From positions 1 through 59,365 of the forward strand of contig NZ_JAEQAZ010000035.1 in NCBI RefSeq assembly GCF_016654115.1: a stretch of DNA of 59,365 bases, written 5' to 3'. Below, one piece after another: positions 1 to 8,904 of the stretch. The notes beneath the pieces were generated by a model. The model saw nothing but the letters and a program-made list of their open reading frames with translations. It was not told where the DNA came from and did no database searches. Each line of letters opens with the position of its first letter. The first letter of the stretch is position 1. This stretch comes from Streptomyces sp. MBT53 (GTDB taxonomy: Bacteria > Actinomycetota > Actinomycetes > Streptomycetales > Streptomycetaceae). The position numbers and the translations under genes were made by a program.

Positions 1-94
1 AAGAGCAGGCGCCCCTTCAGGGGCGCGGGGCTGTATCAACTTGCGGCTCCGCCGCGTGGGCGCGACCGACCCCCACCGGCCCGCAGCCAACAAC
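1..94 (+). repeat. Dispersed GC-rich palindromic repeat, copy A
   Basis: This block holds two hairpin-forming elements: GGCGCCCC-ttca-GGGGCGC, then a TGCGGCTCCGCCGCG palindrome, followed by a tail ending GCAGCCAACAA. Nearly the same sequence recurs at 26978-27066 (same orientation) and in shorter, inverted form at 33394-33461 and 43292-43350. The copy ends right at the stop codon of the TetR gene, so it occupies that gene's 3' flank and could end its transcript. Similar GC-rich intergenic repeats are familiar in Streptomyces genomes; the function is not known to me. Confidence 0.75.
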
Positions 95-676
95 TCAACC
101 CGAAACGCCCCGCAAAGCCATACTCACCGCAGCCTCTGTAATCACCGAGGGATCCTCCGCAGCCCCCAGCTCGATCCTCCGCACAGCCGCATCGACAACC
201 CCTTGCAGCAACATCGCCGCCAACCGCGGCTCCGCATGGCCCATCTCCGCCAACGCCTCGACGATCATCGCGACCAGCCCACCGTGCGCGGCACGGATCT
301 TCTCCCGCGCCCCGGCGTCCAGTTCACTCGCCGAGATGGCGACCACGGCCCGATGCCGCCGGTCCCCGACCAGGGCCAGCTGCTGCCGCACATACGCCTC
401 GACCTTGCCCTCGGCGGAGCCGGCCCGCTCCATCGCCGCCGACACGTCCGCCGCCCAGACGGGGAAGTCGACCTCGCACAGCTCCTCGACGACGGCGGCC
501 CGCGAGCGGAAGTACTCGTACACGGAGGACCGTGCGAGACCCGTCCGCTCGGCCAGGGCCGGGAAGGTCAGCGCCTCCGTCCCGCCCTCGGACAGCAGGG
601 AACGAGCCGCGTCCAGCAGGGCGGCTCGCTGCATCGACCGGTGCTCGGCCACGGAGGCCGCTCGAATCCTTGGCAC
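95..676 (-). CDS. TetR/AcrR family transcriptional regulator
   Basis: A protein of about 193 residues. The N-terminal quarter has the TetR helix-turn-helix (core AERTGLARSSVYEYF), followed by an all-helical region expected to bind a ligand and dimerise. TetR proteins usually repress nearby genes until an effector binds; neither effector nor target can be read from the sequence. It lies 94 bp beyond whiG on the same strand and may be read from the whiG transcript. Two GTG codons, at 685 and 676, are possible starts; 676 (protein beginning MPRIRAAS) is preferred from the usual length of relatives, without a decisive ribosome binding site. The family call is secure, the target is unknown. Confidence 0.85.
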   Translation of the reverse strand: MPRIRAASVAEHRSMQRAALLDAARSLLSEGGTEALTFPALAERTGLARSSVYEYFRSRAAVVEELCEVDFPVWAADVSAAMERAGSAEGKVEAYVRQQLALVGDRRHRAVVAISASELDAGAREKIRAAHGGLVAMIVEALAEMGHAEPRLAAMLLQGVVDAAVRRIELGAAEDPSVITEAAVSMALRGVSG

Positions 677-770
677 GTCAACCACTCTACGGACGGTCCA
701 CCCCCGGCGGGAGTGACCTGGGCCATGCAGGCACGATTCTGCGAGGTCGAGAAGGCGGTACGGCTTTCGC

Positions 771-1613
771 TCAACGGCCGAAACTGGCCAGCTTGGCGCG
801 CAGCTGCAGCACGGACTTGGTGTGGATCTGGCTGACCCGGCTCTCGGTCACCCCGAGCACGTTGCCGATCTCGGCGAGGGTCAGCCCCTCGTAGTAGTAG
901 AGCGTGACGACGGTCTTCTCCCGCTCGGGCAACGTGTTGATCGCGCGCGCCAGGAACCGCCGCAACTCCCGCCCCTCGGCCACCTCCACCGGGTTGTCGG
1001 CGGCGGTGTCCTCCAGGGTGTCCATCAGGCTGAGCCGGTCGCCGCCCTCGCCGCCGGCGTGCAGCAGCTCCTCCAGCGCCACCACGTTGGCCAGCGACAA
1101 CTGGCTGAAGACGGCGTGGAGTTCGTCCACCGCGATGCCCATCTCGGCGGCCACCTCGCCCTCGCTGGGGGTGCGCCTGAGCCGCGCCTCCAGCGTGGCG
1201 TACGCCCGCTCCACGTTCCGCGCCTTCTGCCGCACCGAGCGCGGGATCCAGTCCAGCGCGCGCAACTCGTCGATCATCGCGCCCCGGATGCGGGTGATCG
1301 CGTACGTCTCGAACTTGATCTCCCGCTCGATGTCGAACTTCTCGATGGCATCGATCAGTCCGAACACCCCCGACGACACGAAGTCCGCCTGCTCGACATT
1401 GGGCGGCAGCCCGACGCTCACCCGTCCCGCGACGTATTTCACGAGCGGCGAGTAGTGCAGGATCAGCTGCTCCCGCAGCCGCTCGTCGCCCGTCGTCTTG
1501 TACGACCGCCACAGCTCGTCGAGCGTCGAGGGAGCGGGCGGCCGGACGCTGCCACCGTCACGGGCGGCTGGGGGGATAGCCGCCCGGTCGGACCCGGAGG
1601 TGTGCTGGGGCAT
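771..1613 (-). CDS. whiG: RNA polymerase sigma factor WhiG
   Basis: Sigma-28/FliA-type factor of 280 residues. Region 2 is seen around residues 45-115 ([31 protein letters not shown]), region 3 in the middle ([20 protein letters not shown]) and a region 4 helix-turn-helix near the C-terminus ([19 protein letters not shown]). In Streptomyces WhiG directs aerial hyphae into sporulation by transcribing whiH and whiI, and is held by the anti-sigma factor RsiG with cyclic-di-GMP. Length and sequence match the known protein. ATG start with AAGGCG upstream. The 283 bp before it hold a direct repeat of CCGGTCTGT near 1684-1704; no promoter was assigned. Confidence 0.97.
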   Translation of the reverse strand: MPQHTSGSDRAAIPPAARDGGSVRPPAPSTLDELWRSYKTTGDERLREQLILHYSPLVKYVAGRVSVGLPPNVEQADFVSSGVFGLIDAIEKFDIEREIKFETYAITRIRGAMIDELRALDWIPRSVRQKARNVERAYATLEARLRRTPSEGEVAAEMGIAVDELHAVFSQLSLANVVALEELLHAGGEGGDRLSLMDTLEDTAADNPVEVAEGRELRRFLARAINTLPEREKTVVTLYYYEGLTLAEIGNVLGVTESRVSQIHTKSVLQLRAKLASFGR

Positions 1614-1896
1614 TCGTCGCCTTGTGCCGTTCTGCCGTGAAGTGGGGTTGCCTGGGTGAGCTGTCGGAGTGATGGGGAGTTACCGGTCTGTTTGCCGGTC
1701 TGTGCCGGAATCCCCGTGAGCGTAGCGTGACTGGAGTGTCGCGGTGTGCGAAGGGAAGGGCTCGGACCGGCCACGGACGCGTTCGACAAGGTGCCGGAAC
1801 GGGTCACTCCAGTCGCTCTGCGTGATCATCGGAATGCGCCAACTGCGGGAATTCCCAAGGGTGTCGGGGTTCCCCCGGACGGCCGAACACACTCGG

Positions 1897-3057
1897 TCAG
1901 CGGCGCCCCCGATCCGGCCGGACCGAGATCATCGCCTGGCGTGTCAACTTCCAGCCGTCGCCGTGTCGTTCGACGTAACCAAGTGCTCGGAGTTCGTACA
2001 GTCTCGCGACCGCGTCGTCCTCCGTGGTCTGCGCACCGCGCGCGATCTCCCGCGCCGCTGCCGCCCTGTTGCCGGGGAGTGCGGCGAGGATGCGGCGGGC
2101 GGCCGGTTCCAACAGGTCGCGCGGGAGCACCGGTCCGCGTCGGTCCGGGGCCAGTTCGCCCATGTCGCCGACGAGTTCGACGACTTCGGCCGCGTCGGTG
2201 ACCAGCACCGCGTCCCCGCGCAGGAGTTCGTGCACACCGGCGGACAGCCCGCTGGTGGCAGGGCCGGGCACCCCTATGGTGTGGCGCCCCAACCGCTGCG
2301 CCGCCCGGGCCGTGACGAGCGATCCGCTGCGGTACGCGGCCTCGACCACCACGGTGCCCCTCGTGAGCGCGGCGATCACCCGGTTCCGGAGGATGAACCT
2401 GCTCGGTGTCGGGTGCTCGCCGGGCGGCAACTCGCCCACCACGAGCCCCTGTTCGGCGATCCTGCCGATCAACTCGGTGTGGCCGAGCGGGTAGGGCCGG
2501 TCCACTCCGCAGGCGAGTACGGCGACGGTGGCACCGCCCGCGCCGAGGGCGCCGCGATGTGCGGCACCGTCGACGCCGTAGGCACCCCCGGACACGACGA
2601 TCCAGCCGTCCTGCGCGAGGTCGGCGGCGAGGGTGGCCGCCATGTGGGCGCCGTACTCGGTGCAGGCGCGGGCTCCCACGACGGCGACGGACTTGAGCGC
2701 CCACACCCGCAGGCTGGGCCGGCCGCGCACCCACAGTCCGACGGGCCGCGCGTCCCCGAGGTCGTCGAGCTGCGCGGGCCACTCGGTGTCGCCGGGGCAC
2801 ACGAACCGCACCCCGGCCTCCTCCGCGGCCTCCAGGTCCCGCCCCGGCTCGACCGACTCGGCCCGCGCGCACAGCCCGGCCCACCGCTTGTCGGTGACCC
2901 CGGTGAGCTGTGGCCCTCCGTCCCGCAGCCGGCGGGCCACTTCCACGGCTCCCAGCTGACGGATCCACCGACCGGCCACTTCGTCGCCTGGTTCGACGAC
3001 CCGGGCGAGGAGGACACGGGCGTGGAACTCGTCGCCCGTGTCCTCGTGCGCGGTCAT
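1897..3057 (-). CDS. dprA: DNA-processing protein DprA (Smf)
   Basis: 386 residues. The central Rossmann-like DprA domain is clear: VVGARACTEYG, VVSGGAYGVDGAAHRGAL, FILRNRVIAALT and EAAYRSGSLVTA. A C-terminal winged-helix-like segment follows (LPGNRAAAAREIARG). In competent bacteria DprA binds incoming single-stranded DNA and loads RecA; Streptomyces are not known for natural competence but keep the gene, so its role here is uncertain. The ATG at 3057 overlaps the stop of the upstream yifB gene by 4 bp, so the two are translationally coupled. Confidence 0.95.
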   Translation of the reverse strand: MTAHEDTGDEFHARVLLARVVEPGDEVAGRWIRQLGAVEVARRLRDGGPQLTGVTDKRWAGLCARAESVEPGRDLEAAEEAGVRFVCPGDTEWPAQLDDLGDARPVGLWVRGRPSLRVWALKSVAVVGARACTEYGAHMAATLAADLAQDGWIVVSGGAYGVDGAAHRGALGAGGATVAVLACGVDRPYPLGHTELIGRIAEQGLVVGELPPGEHPTPSRFILRNRVIAALTRGTVVVEAAYRSGSLVTARAAQRLGRHTIGVPGPATSGLSAGVHELLRGDAVLVTDAAEVVELVGDMGELAPDRRGPVLPRDLLEPAARRILAALPGNRAAAAREIARGAQTTEDDAVARLYELRALGYVERHGDGWKLTRQAMISVRPDRGRR

Positions 3058-4679
3058 ACCAGCGCCCCGAGGGTCATCGACGCGCCTCGTGAGATGCCGG
3101 TGCGCAGTTGCAGGGCGAGGAGCACGTCGGTGTCGTCGGGCCGGTCGTGACCCTTGAGGTCCGCGACCGTCCAGGCGACCCGCAGGACCCGGTCGATCCC
3201 GCGCGCGGTCAGCGCGCCCCGCTCCAGACTGCGTTCGGCCTCGTCCATCGCCCCGCGCACGGCGTGCCAGCGGGTGCGCAGTTCACTGCCGGGGACCTCG
3301 CTGTTGGTGTGCCAGGGAGTGTCCGCGAGGCGTGCCGCCGCCCGCTCCCTCGCCGCCCGCACCCGGTCCGCGACCGTCGCGGTGGTCTCTCCTCGGGCGC
3401 CGTACACGCTGAGCTCTTCCCGCGTGACGCGGTCCACGGTGACCCGCAGGTCCACCCGGTCGAGCAGTGGGCCGGAGAGCCGGGCCTGATAGCGGCGGAT
3501 CGACATGGGCGGGCAGTCGCAGAGGTCGTCCTTCTGGGAGTAGCGGCCACAGGGGCACGGATTGGCCGCGAGCACCATCTGGAACCGCGCAGGGAACCGC
3601 ACCACACCCGCGCTGCGGGCGATCACCACGTACCCCGACTCCAGCGGCTGCCGCAGCGCGTCGAGCGCCTGGCCGCTGAACTCCGGAGTCTCGTCGAGGA
3701 AGAGAATTCCCCTGTGCGACAGGGACACCGCTCCGGGCCTCGCCATATGCGATCCGCCGCCGACGAGGGCCTGCATCGTGGCCGAGTGGTGCGGGGCGCA
3801 GTAGGGGGCGACGTCGATCAGGGGTTTGCCCGGAGGCAGCAGACCCGCCACCGAGTGGACCGCCGTGACCTCCAGGGAGTCCTGCCGGCTGAGGCGGGGC
3901 AGGATCGCGGGCATCCGCTCGGCCAGCATGGTCTTGCCGGCACCCGGCGGACCTTCGAGGAAGAGGTGGTGTCCGCCGGCCGCGGCGATCTCCGCCGCTG
4001 TGCGGGCCGCGCACTGCCCGACGACATCGGCGAGGTCGTGACCGGCGTCGTACTGTGCCGCTCCCATGCTGTGCATGCCGGTGGCCGCCCCGGTGCCCGG
4101 CATGCGCAGGCCGGCGAGGAGCGGATCGGGCCGTCCCAGGTCGTCCGGTTCCTCGTCGGGGACAGGCTCGTCCGCGAGCACGGCGATCAGTTGCCGCAGG
4201 CTGCGGACGCCGAGCACGGACACCCCGGGCACGAGGGACGCCTCGGCGGCGGCGCACTCCGGCACCACCACCTGCTCGTACCCCGCGTCCGCCGCCGCCA
4301 GCACCGCGGGCAGGATCCCGCGGACCGGGCGGACCCTCCCGTCGAGTCCCAGTTCGCCGATCATCACGATGTCGGCGAGCACGCGGGGGTCGATCCGTTC
4401 GGCCGCGCCGAGTACCGCCGCGGCGACGGCCATGTCGAAGCCGCTGCCGCTCTTCGGTACGGACGCCGGGCTCAGGCCCACCGTGAGTTTCTTCTGCGGC
4501 CACGCGGCGCCCGAGTTGACGACCGCGGCGCGCACCCGGTCCTTGCTCTCCGTGAGGCTCTTGTCGGGCAGGCCGACCAGGGTGAACGCGGCGACGCCTG
4601 GTTCGAGGTCGGCCTGGACCTCGACGACCACACCCTCGACGCCCACCAGCGCCACCGAGCACGTACGAGCGAACCCCAT
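3054..4679 (-). CDS. comM: YifB/ComM family magnesium-chelatase-like AAA+ ATPase
   Basis: 541 residues. It has an N-terminal Lon-protease-like fold (LPDKSLTESKDRVRAAV; SGSGFDMAVAAAVL), a central AAA+ domain with Walker A GPPGAGKTM, Walker B ILFLDE, and a Cys-rich insert (ANPCPCGRY...DDLCDCP), then a C-terminal helical domain. ComM-type proteins are helicases that help branch migration during natural transformation in Vibrio; the role in actinomycetes is untested as far as I know. It sits between yraN (1 bp away) and dprA (4 bp overlap), the usual actinobacterial order, which suggests a shared DNA-handling function. Confidence 0.93.
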   Translation of the reverse strand: MGFARTCSVALVGVEGVVVEVQADLEPGVAAFTLVGLPDKSLTESKDRVRAAVVNSGAAWPQKKLTVGLSPASVPKSGSGFDMAVAAAVLGAAERIDPRVLADIVMIGELGLDGRVRPVRGILPAVLAAADAGYEQVVVPECAAAEASLVPGVSVLGVRSLRQLIAVLADEPVPDEEPDDLGRPDPLLAGLRMPGTGAATGMHSMGAAQYDAGHDLADVVGQCAARTAAEIAAAGGHHLFLEGPPGAGKTMLAERMPAILPRLSRQDSLEVTAVHSVAGLLPPGKPLIDVAPYCAPHHSATMQALVGGGSHMARPGAVSLSHRGILFLDETPEFSGQALDALRQPLESGYVVIARSAGVVRFPARFQMVLAANPCPCGRYSQKDDLCDCPPMSIRRYQARLSGPLLDRVDLRVTVDRVTREELSVYGARGETTATVADRVRAARERAAARLADTPWHTNSEVPGSELRTRWHAVRGAMDEAERSLERGALTARGIDRVLRVAWTVADLKGHDRPDDTDVLLALQLRTGISRGASMTLGALV

Positions 4680-4680
4680 C

Positions 4681-5043
4681 TCAGACCACCCCCCGCGCGT
4701 GCTCGACGACGGCTGCGCCGCGGCCGGTCACCAGCACGCCCACCAGGTCGATGCGGACACCGCCCGGTGGCGCGCCTCCGTGGGCGTGGATCCAGCATGC
4801 GGCGAGGCCGCGCAGGCGCTCCGCCTTCTCGGGGGTCACGGCGGCCATCGGGTGCTCATAGGCACCGGCCCGCCGTGTCTTGACCTCGCAGACGACCAGG
4901 ACGTCGCCGTCCCGCGCCACGATGTCGATCTCGCCGGTCCTGCCCCAGCGCCAGTTGCGCTCCAGGACCGTCATACCGGCCGCGACCAGCCGCCGTGCGG
5001 CCACCGTCTCGCCGTACCTGCCGAGTGCACTGCGTGCGTTCAT
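4681..5043 (-). CDS. YraN/UPF0102 family endonuclease-fold protein
   Basis: 120 residues with the UPF0102 pattern: [13 protein letters not shown] near the N-terminus, then [21 protein letters not shown], carrying the Asp-...-Glu-x-Lys triad of the restriction-endonuclease-like fold. It is therefore predicted to be a nuclease or DNA-binding protein, but no substrate is established. The ATG at 5043 is preferred over a GTG at 5073 because GGAGG lies 10 nt before it and the GTG lacks a binding site. It is the first gene of the yraN-comM-dprA group. Confidence 0.9.
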   Translation of the reverse strand: MNARSALGRYGETVAARRLVAAGMTVLERNWRWGRTGEIDIVARDGDVLVVCEVKTRRAGAYEHPMAAVTPEKAERLRGLAACWIHAHGGAPPGGVRIDLVGVLVTGRGAAVVEHARGVV

Positions 5044-5171
5044 GTCGGCACCACCTCCGGCGCCAACCGTCACGCAGAACGGTCCACCGAGTGGATCTTG
5101 GTGGACCGTTCAGTGCTTGTGGAGAACTCCGTCACCCACACGAGCGACGGATGCCCCGCGAAGAGCCGCCG

Positions 5172-5480
5172 TCAGCCGCCCGGCAGCTCCAGATCGCTCT
5201 TGTTCAGCTCCTCGATGTTCACGTCCTTGAATGTGAGCACCCTGACCTGCTTGACGAAGCGAGCCGGTCGATACATGTCCCACACCCAGGCATCCGCCAT
5301 GGACACCTCGAAGAAAACCTCGCCCTGGACCGAGTGCACCTGCATCTCGTAGTCGTTGGTGAGGTAGAAGCGCCGTTCGGTCTCGATCACGTATTTGAAC
5401 AGACCGACGACATCGCGGTACTCCCGGTAGAGCTTCAGCTCCATCTCGGTCTCGTACTTTTCGAGGTCCTCGGCGCTCAT
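5172..5480 (-). CDS. DUF2469 family protein
   Basis: 102 residues, highly charged and rich in aromatic residues (EKYETEMELKLYREYRD; ERRFYLTNDYEMQVH; MADAWVWDMYRP). It matches the small actinobacterial DUF2469 family, which is conserved in this neighbourhood and has no known function. No signal peptide or membrane segment is seen, so it is probably cytoplasmic. It lies between the Nudix gene upstream and yraN downstream, all on the same strand. Confidence 0.88.
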   Translation of the reverse strand: MSAEDLEKYETEMELKLYREYRDVVGLFKYVIETERRFYLTNDYEMQVHSVQGEVFFEVSMADAWVWDMYRPARFVKQVRVLTFKDVNIEELNKSDLELPGG

Positions 5481-5536
5481 GGCATGTTCCCCTTCAGCCG
5501 TGCGATCCCACCATTGTGCGCCAGTCCCGTGCGCCC

Positions 5537-6076
5537 CTAGACGATTTCCGTGTCAAGGGTCACCGGCCCGGCCGGGGGCCCTTCGTCGATCAGCCTGCGG
5601 AGCAGCTCGGCGAGTCTGGTCGGATACACCGTCTCATGCGCCCGCTCCAGTTCCCGGCACGTCCACCAACGTGCTCCGGAGACGCTGCGCCGCTCCAGCT
5701 CGGTGAGGGCCGTGGCGCCGGGCACCCCGTCAGCCGTGGCGGACGTCCTGGCCAGGTAGTACCACTCGTCCTGGTCCCAGCGGCGGCCCGCGAAGGGGAA
5801 GGAGCACGTCCGGGTCCACAGCACCGGGCCGAGCTCCACCCGGGTGATCCCGGTCTCCTCCGCGAGTTCCCGCAGCGCGGCCTCCTCGTGGGTCTCGTCG
5901 CCCTCCAGGCCACCGCCCGGCGTGAACCACCAGTCGTCGGCCGGATCGTCCGGCTCGTGGCCGTGGAGCAGCAGGATGCGGTCCTGCGGGTCGAGGAGGA
6001 TCACCCGGGCGACCCTGCGCAGCCCGCCCTCGTACGAGTCGCCGTAGGAGCCCTCCTCGGTGGCCTCAGCGGGCAC
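5537..6076 (-). CDS. Nudix hydrolase
   Basis: 179 residues from the chosen start. The Nudix box is complete: GGGLEGDETHEEAALRELAE followed by ETGI (pattern Gx5Ex7REUxEExGU), so it should hydrolyse a nucleoside diphosphate linked to another group; the substrate cannot be told. A longer frame reaches 6220, but its extra residues are low-complexity and lie over the signal peptidase gene. The GTG at 6076 has GGAG 7 nt upstream and overlaps the end of sipZ by 11 bp, so it is probably the last gene of the sip operon. Confidence 0.9.
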   Translation of the reverse strand: MPAEATEEGSYGDSYEGGLRRVARVILLDPQDRILLLHGHEPDDPADDWWFTPGGGLEGDETHEEAALRELAEETGITRVELGPVLWTRTCSFPFAGRRWDQDEWYYLARTSATADGVPGATALTELERRSVSGARWWTCRELERAHETVYPTRLAELLRRLIDEGPPAGPVTLDTEIV

Positions 6077-6845
6077 CGGCGGGCTCCGTACGGGTGCGGG
6101 TGCGGCGGCCGGCCAGCAGCTTGGCGACGGGGCCGTAGGCGCCGCCGCCAAGGACGAGCACCGCGCCCGCGACGATGAGGGCGACGACCGTGCGCAGCGG
6201 GCCGGGCTGGGAGATGCCACCGAGTTCCTCGAAGCCGGTGGGGCGCTCCAGCATGCCCTTCATGGGCCATACGACGGCGTCCACGCGGGCGTTCACGGCG
6301 CTGCTCGCGACGGTGCCGCTGGCCACGTCCGTGAGGTGGGCGCTGGAGTCCAGTGAGCCCTGGCGCTCGTCGCCGAGCAGGAACAGGCGGCCCTTGGGGA
6401 CTTTCACCGTCGGGATGGTCTTGATCTCGGCCGGGCTGCCCTTGAGGTAACCCTCGGCGATCTGCTTGCCGTTGACGACCAGCTTGCCGTCGGTGCAGCA
6501 GGAGACGGTGTCCCCGCCGACCGCGACGACGCGCTTGACCACGGGCGCGTTCGTCACCCAGGTCTTGTCGGTGAAGACGACGACGTCGCCCCGGTGCACC
6601 TCGCTGCCGTCGATGCGCTGCGCCAGCACCCGGTCGCCCATGTCGATGGTCGGCGTCATGGAGCTGGTGGGCACCGTGTACGGCCGGTAGACCACCGCTC
6701 CCCAGCCGAATCCGCCGAGGAACAGCACAAGGCCCAGTGCGACGGCCAGCCCGGACAACCGCTGTCCGGTCCGGCTGCCCACCGGGCCCTTGCCAGTGCC
6801 ACCGCCGGTACGCGGGGCCGTACGTGTTGCGCTCTCGCCACCCAT
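6066..6845 (-). CDS. sipZ: Type I signal peptidase (SipZ-like)
   Basis: 259 residues, fourth of four tandem leader peptidases. It has an N-terminal membrane helix (about residues 31-53), the catalytic serine in VPTSSM (Ser62), the lysine general base in APVVKRVVAVGGD (Lys104), the family box GDERQGSLDSS near the end, and a C-terminal hydrophobic stretch before a basic tail, suggesting a second membrane anchor. It removes signal peptides from exported proteins on the outer face of the membrane. It is the most divergent of the four, with an Ala-rich GDRVLAQRIDG instead of the VLVDK/VLVNK seen in the others, which hints at different substrate preference. Confidence 0.93.
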   Translation of the reverse strand: MGGESATRTAPRTGGGTGKGPVGSRTGQRLSGLAVALGLVLFLGGFGWGAVVYRPYTVPTSSMTPTIDMGDRVLAQRIDGSEVHRGDVVVFTDKTWVTNAPVVKRVVAVGGDTVSCCTDGKLVVNGKQIAEGYLKGSPAEIKTIPTVKVPKGRLFLLGDERQGSLDSSAHLTDVASGTVASSAVNARVDAVVWPMKGMLERPTGFEELGGISQPGPLRTVVALIVAGAVLVLGGGAYGPVAKLLAGRRTRTRTEPAGAR

Positions 6846-6915
6846 GGGTCCGCACCCTACCCGGCGGTACCGAGGGTGGTCAGCCCTTCCTCCGGGACCA
6901 AGGTCACAAGCTCTA

Positions 6916-6936
6916 CAAGGCCTTTACCAGGCCTTG
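6916..6936 (-). terminator. Short hairpin overlapping the sipY stop
   Basis: CAAGGCC (6916-6922) pairs exactly with GGCCTTG (6930-6936) around a 7-nt loop. The hairpin covers the stop codon of sipY and stands before sipZ, 70 bp downstream. There is no T-run, so it may act as a processing or stability element as readily as a terminator. Confidence 0.35.
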
Positions 6937-7904
6937 GCGGACCGGGACCGCTTGCGGCGCCACAGGGCCAGCGGCAGCACGCCGACGAGGGCGAGGCCCT
7001 CCGGAGCGGCCGTCAGCAGCCGGGAGGCCGAGGCCTGGGTGTTGATGCCGGTCTGGTCGAAGGTGTCCGGGATCGGCAGGGTGCCCCAGCGGTTGATGGG
7101 CCAGGCCTTGACGATCGCGCGGCCGACGACCTCCTTCACCGGGACCATGCCGTGGTGCTTGTCGGACTGGTTGTAGCGCGAGTCCCGCGAGTTCTGCCGG
7201 TGGTCGCCCATCACCCAGATGTCGCCCTTGGGGACCTTGACGGTGAACTGACCGCCCTGGTCGTCGTTGGTGCACGGGGTGTTGCCCGGGTAGACGTACG
7301 GCTCGTTCAGCGCCTTGCCGTTGACCATCAGCGGGCCGGTGCCGCTGCAGGAGACCGTGTCGCCGCCGACGCCGATGACCCGCTTGATCAGGTCCTTCTC
7401 CTGAGCCGACGGCATCAGGCCGATCCAACTCAGTACCGTCTGCAGGGCGTTGGGGTTCGCCGTCGGCTCGCCCGCCAGCCAGTCGTCCGGGTCGTGGAAG
7501 ACGACGACCTCACCGCGCTCGGGCTCGGAGCCGAACCACGGGGTGAGCTTGTCGACCAGGACGCGGTCACCCTGCTGGAGGGTGTTCTGCATCGAGTCGG
7601 AGGGGATCGAGAACGCCTGCACCAGGAACGTCTTGATCAGCAGCGCCAGGACGAGCGCGATGACGATGAGGATCGGCAGCTCCTTCCAGAAGGAGCGCGG
7701 CTTCTTCACCGGTGGGGTCGAGTCGCCCGACCCCGCTTCCTCGGTCCGGGTCGCGTCGCCCGGCGCCGTACCGTCCTCGTCCGCTCCGGCGTCACTCCCG
7801 GAGGTCACGGCGCTGTCCGCGGCCGGGACGGGTGCTTCCACGGGATGTCCCTGGTGCTCCTCGCCGTCGTGTCCGGACCGTGCGCCAACCGCCACATCCC
7901 CCAC
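6924..7904 (-). CDS. sipY: Type I signal peptidase (SipY-like)
   Basis: 326 residues. The long acidic and proline-containing N-terminus (about 70 residues) precedes a membrane helix (about 77-93), then the catalytic serine in IPSDSM (Ser104; the neighbouring residue is Asp rather than the usual Gly), the lysine in DLIKRVIGVGGD (Lys174), GDHRQNSRDSR, and a C-terminal hydrophobic segment followed by WRRKRSR, a likely second anchor. GTG start with an excellent AAGGAG 5 nt upstream. In S. lividans SipY is the main peptidase of the four; whether that holds here is inference. Its first 113 bp overlap the 3' end of the sipX reading frame. Confidence 0.93.
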   Translation of the reverse strand: MGDVAVGARSGHDGEEHQGHPVEAPVPAADSAVTSGSDAGADEDGTAPGDATRTEEAGSGDSTPPVKKPRSFWKELPILIVIALVLALLIKTFLVQAFSIPSDSMQNTLQQGDRVLVDKLTPWFGSEPERGEVVVFHDPDDWLAGEPTANPNALQTVLSWIGLMPSAQEKDLIKRVIGVGGDTVSCSGTGPLMVNGKALNEPYVYPGNTPCTNDDQGGQFTVKVPKGDIWVMGDHRQNSRDSRYNQSDKHHGMVPVKEVVGRAIVKAWPINRWGTLPIPDTFDQTGINTQASASRLLTAAPEGLALVGVLPLALWRRKRSRSAKAW

Positions 7905-8904
7905 GCCAACTCCTTACTCTGTGCCGCCGCCTGCCCCATCCTCGGCGCAGGCCCACCACTCCCATAACGAGCGGGAGTTCCGCAGGGCTCGGGAGTTGGA
8001 CCGATCCGTTCGGATCGACCGGGGCAACCCTATGCGACAGTTCGGGACCGGCGGTCGTCCCCGACCCGGAGTTGGAAACCGATGCGAAGGTTTTAGGTTC
8101 GTTCAGGCTGGTCCAGTGGCCCATCGGCCAGGCGATCACCTTGGCCCGCCCCACCACCGAGGAGAGCGCGACCGTGCCGCCGTAACTGGTGTTCTGGTGT
8201 GCCCGGGAGTCGGCCGAGTTGCCGCGGTGGTCGCCCATCACCCACAGCCGGCCCTTGGGGACGGTGATGTCGAACGCCGTCTCGGAGGGCGCGTTCCCGG
8301 GATACAGGTAGTCGGCCTCGGTCAGGGGAACCCCGTTGACGGTCACCCGCCCTTCCGAGTCGCAGCACTTGACGTGGTCGCCGCCGACGCCGATGACCCG
8401 CTTGATGAGGTCCTTCTCGTTGTCGGACGGCAGCAGGCCGATGAACTGGAGGCCTTCCTTGAACTGCTTGACCACGACGGGGTCGTTCTTCTTGGTGGTC
8501 TGCTCGTCCGCGAGCCAGCCGCCCGGGTCGTGGAAGACCACGACGTCGCCGCGCTTGGGCTCGGAGCCGAACCACGGGGTGAACTTGTCGACCAGGACCC
8601 GGTCCCCGATGCGGATCGTCTGCTCCATGGAGCCCGACGGGATCACGAACGCCTGGACGAGGAAGGTCTTCAGGACGAGCGCTATGAGGACCGCGACGCC
8701 CACCAGGAGCGGTATCTCCCGGACCGCGCCACGCCTGCGCCGCCGCTTGACCTTGCGCTGGAGCTTGCGCCGCTCGGCCCGGCTGCGGCCGGCACCGCCC
8801 GCCGGGGCCAGCGCACCCGCGCGCCGGAAGCCGGTGGGCAGCAGGTTCTCGTTTCCGAAGTTGCCGCCCGGCGCCGCGCCGCGCGGTCGGCCGCGGTTAC
8901 CCAT
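7792..8904 (-). CDS. sipX: Type I signal peptidase (SipX-like), unusually long C-terminus
   Basis: 370 residues from the ATG at 8904. A very basic N-terminus (KVKRRRRR) precedes the membrane helix (about 64-82), the catalytic serine in IPSGSM (Ser92), the lysine in DLIKRVIGVGGD (Lys168) and GDHRGNSADSR. After a short hydrophobic stretch (ELPLVMGVVGL) the frame continues for over 50 Arg/Gly-rich residues that overlap sipY by 113 bp. A TAA at 7914-7916 in another frame sits just before the sipY ribosome binding site, so either the tail is real or a 1-nt frameshift near 7930-7960 has removed the normal stop. A frame with ATG or GTG further upstream exists (to 9012), but 8904 overlaps the sipW stop by only 8 bp and gives a normal N-terminus. 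Confidence 0.88.
   Translation of the reverse strand: MGNRGRPRGAAPGGNFGNENLLPTGFRRAGALAPAGGAGRSRAERRKLQRKVKRRRRRGAVREIPLLVGVAVLIALVLKTFLVQAFVIPSGSMEQTIRIGDRVLVDKFTPWFGSEPKRGDVVVFHDPGGWLADEQTTKKNDPVVVKQFKEGLQFIGLLPSDNEKDLIKRVIGVGGDHVKCCDSEGRVTVNGVPLTEADYLYPGNAPSETAFDITVPKGRLWVMGDHRGNSADSRAHQNTSYGGTVALSSVVGRAKVIAWPMGHWTSLNEPKTFASVSNSGSGTTAGPELSHRVAPVDPNGSVQLPSPAELPLVMGVVGLRRGWGRRRHRVRSWRGGCGGWRTVRTRRRGAPGTSRGSTRPGRGQRRDLRE

Noticed and set aside
568..1512. Long minus-strand frame over whiG and similar plus-strand frames at 822-1640
   Set aside because: They lie in other frames over a clear sigma-factor gene and have Arg/Ala-rich composition without any motif.
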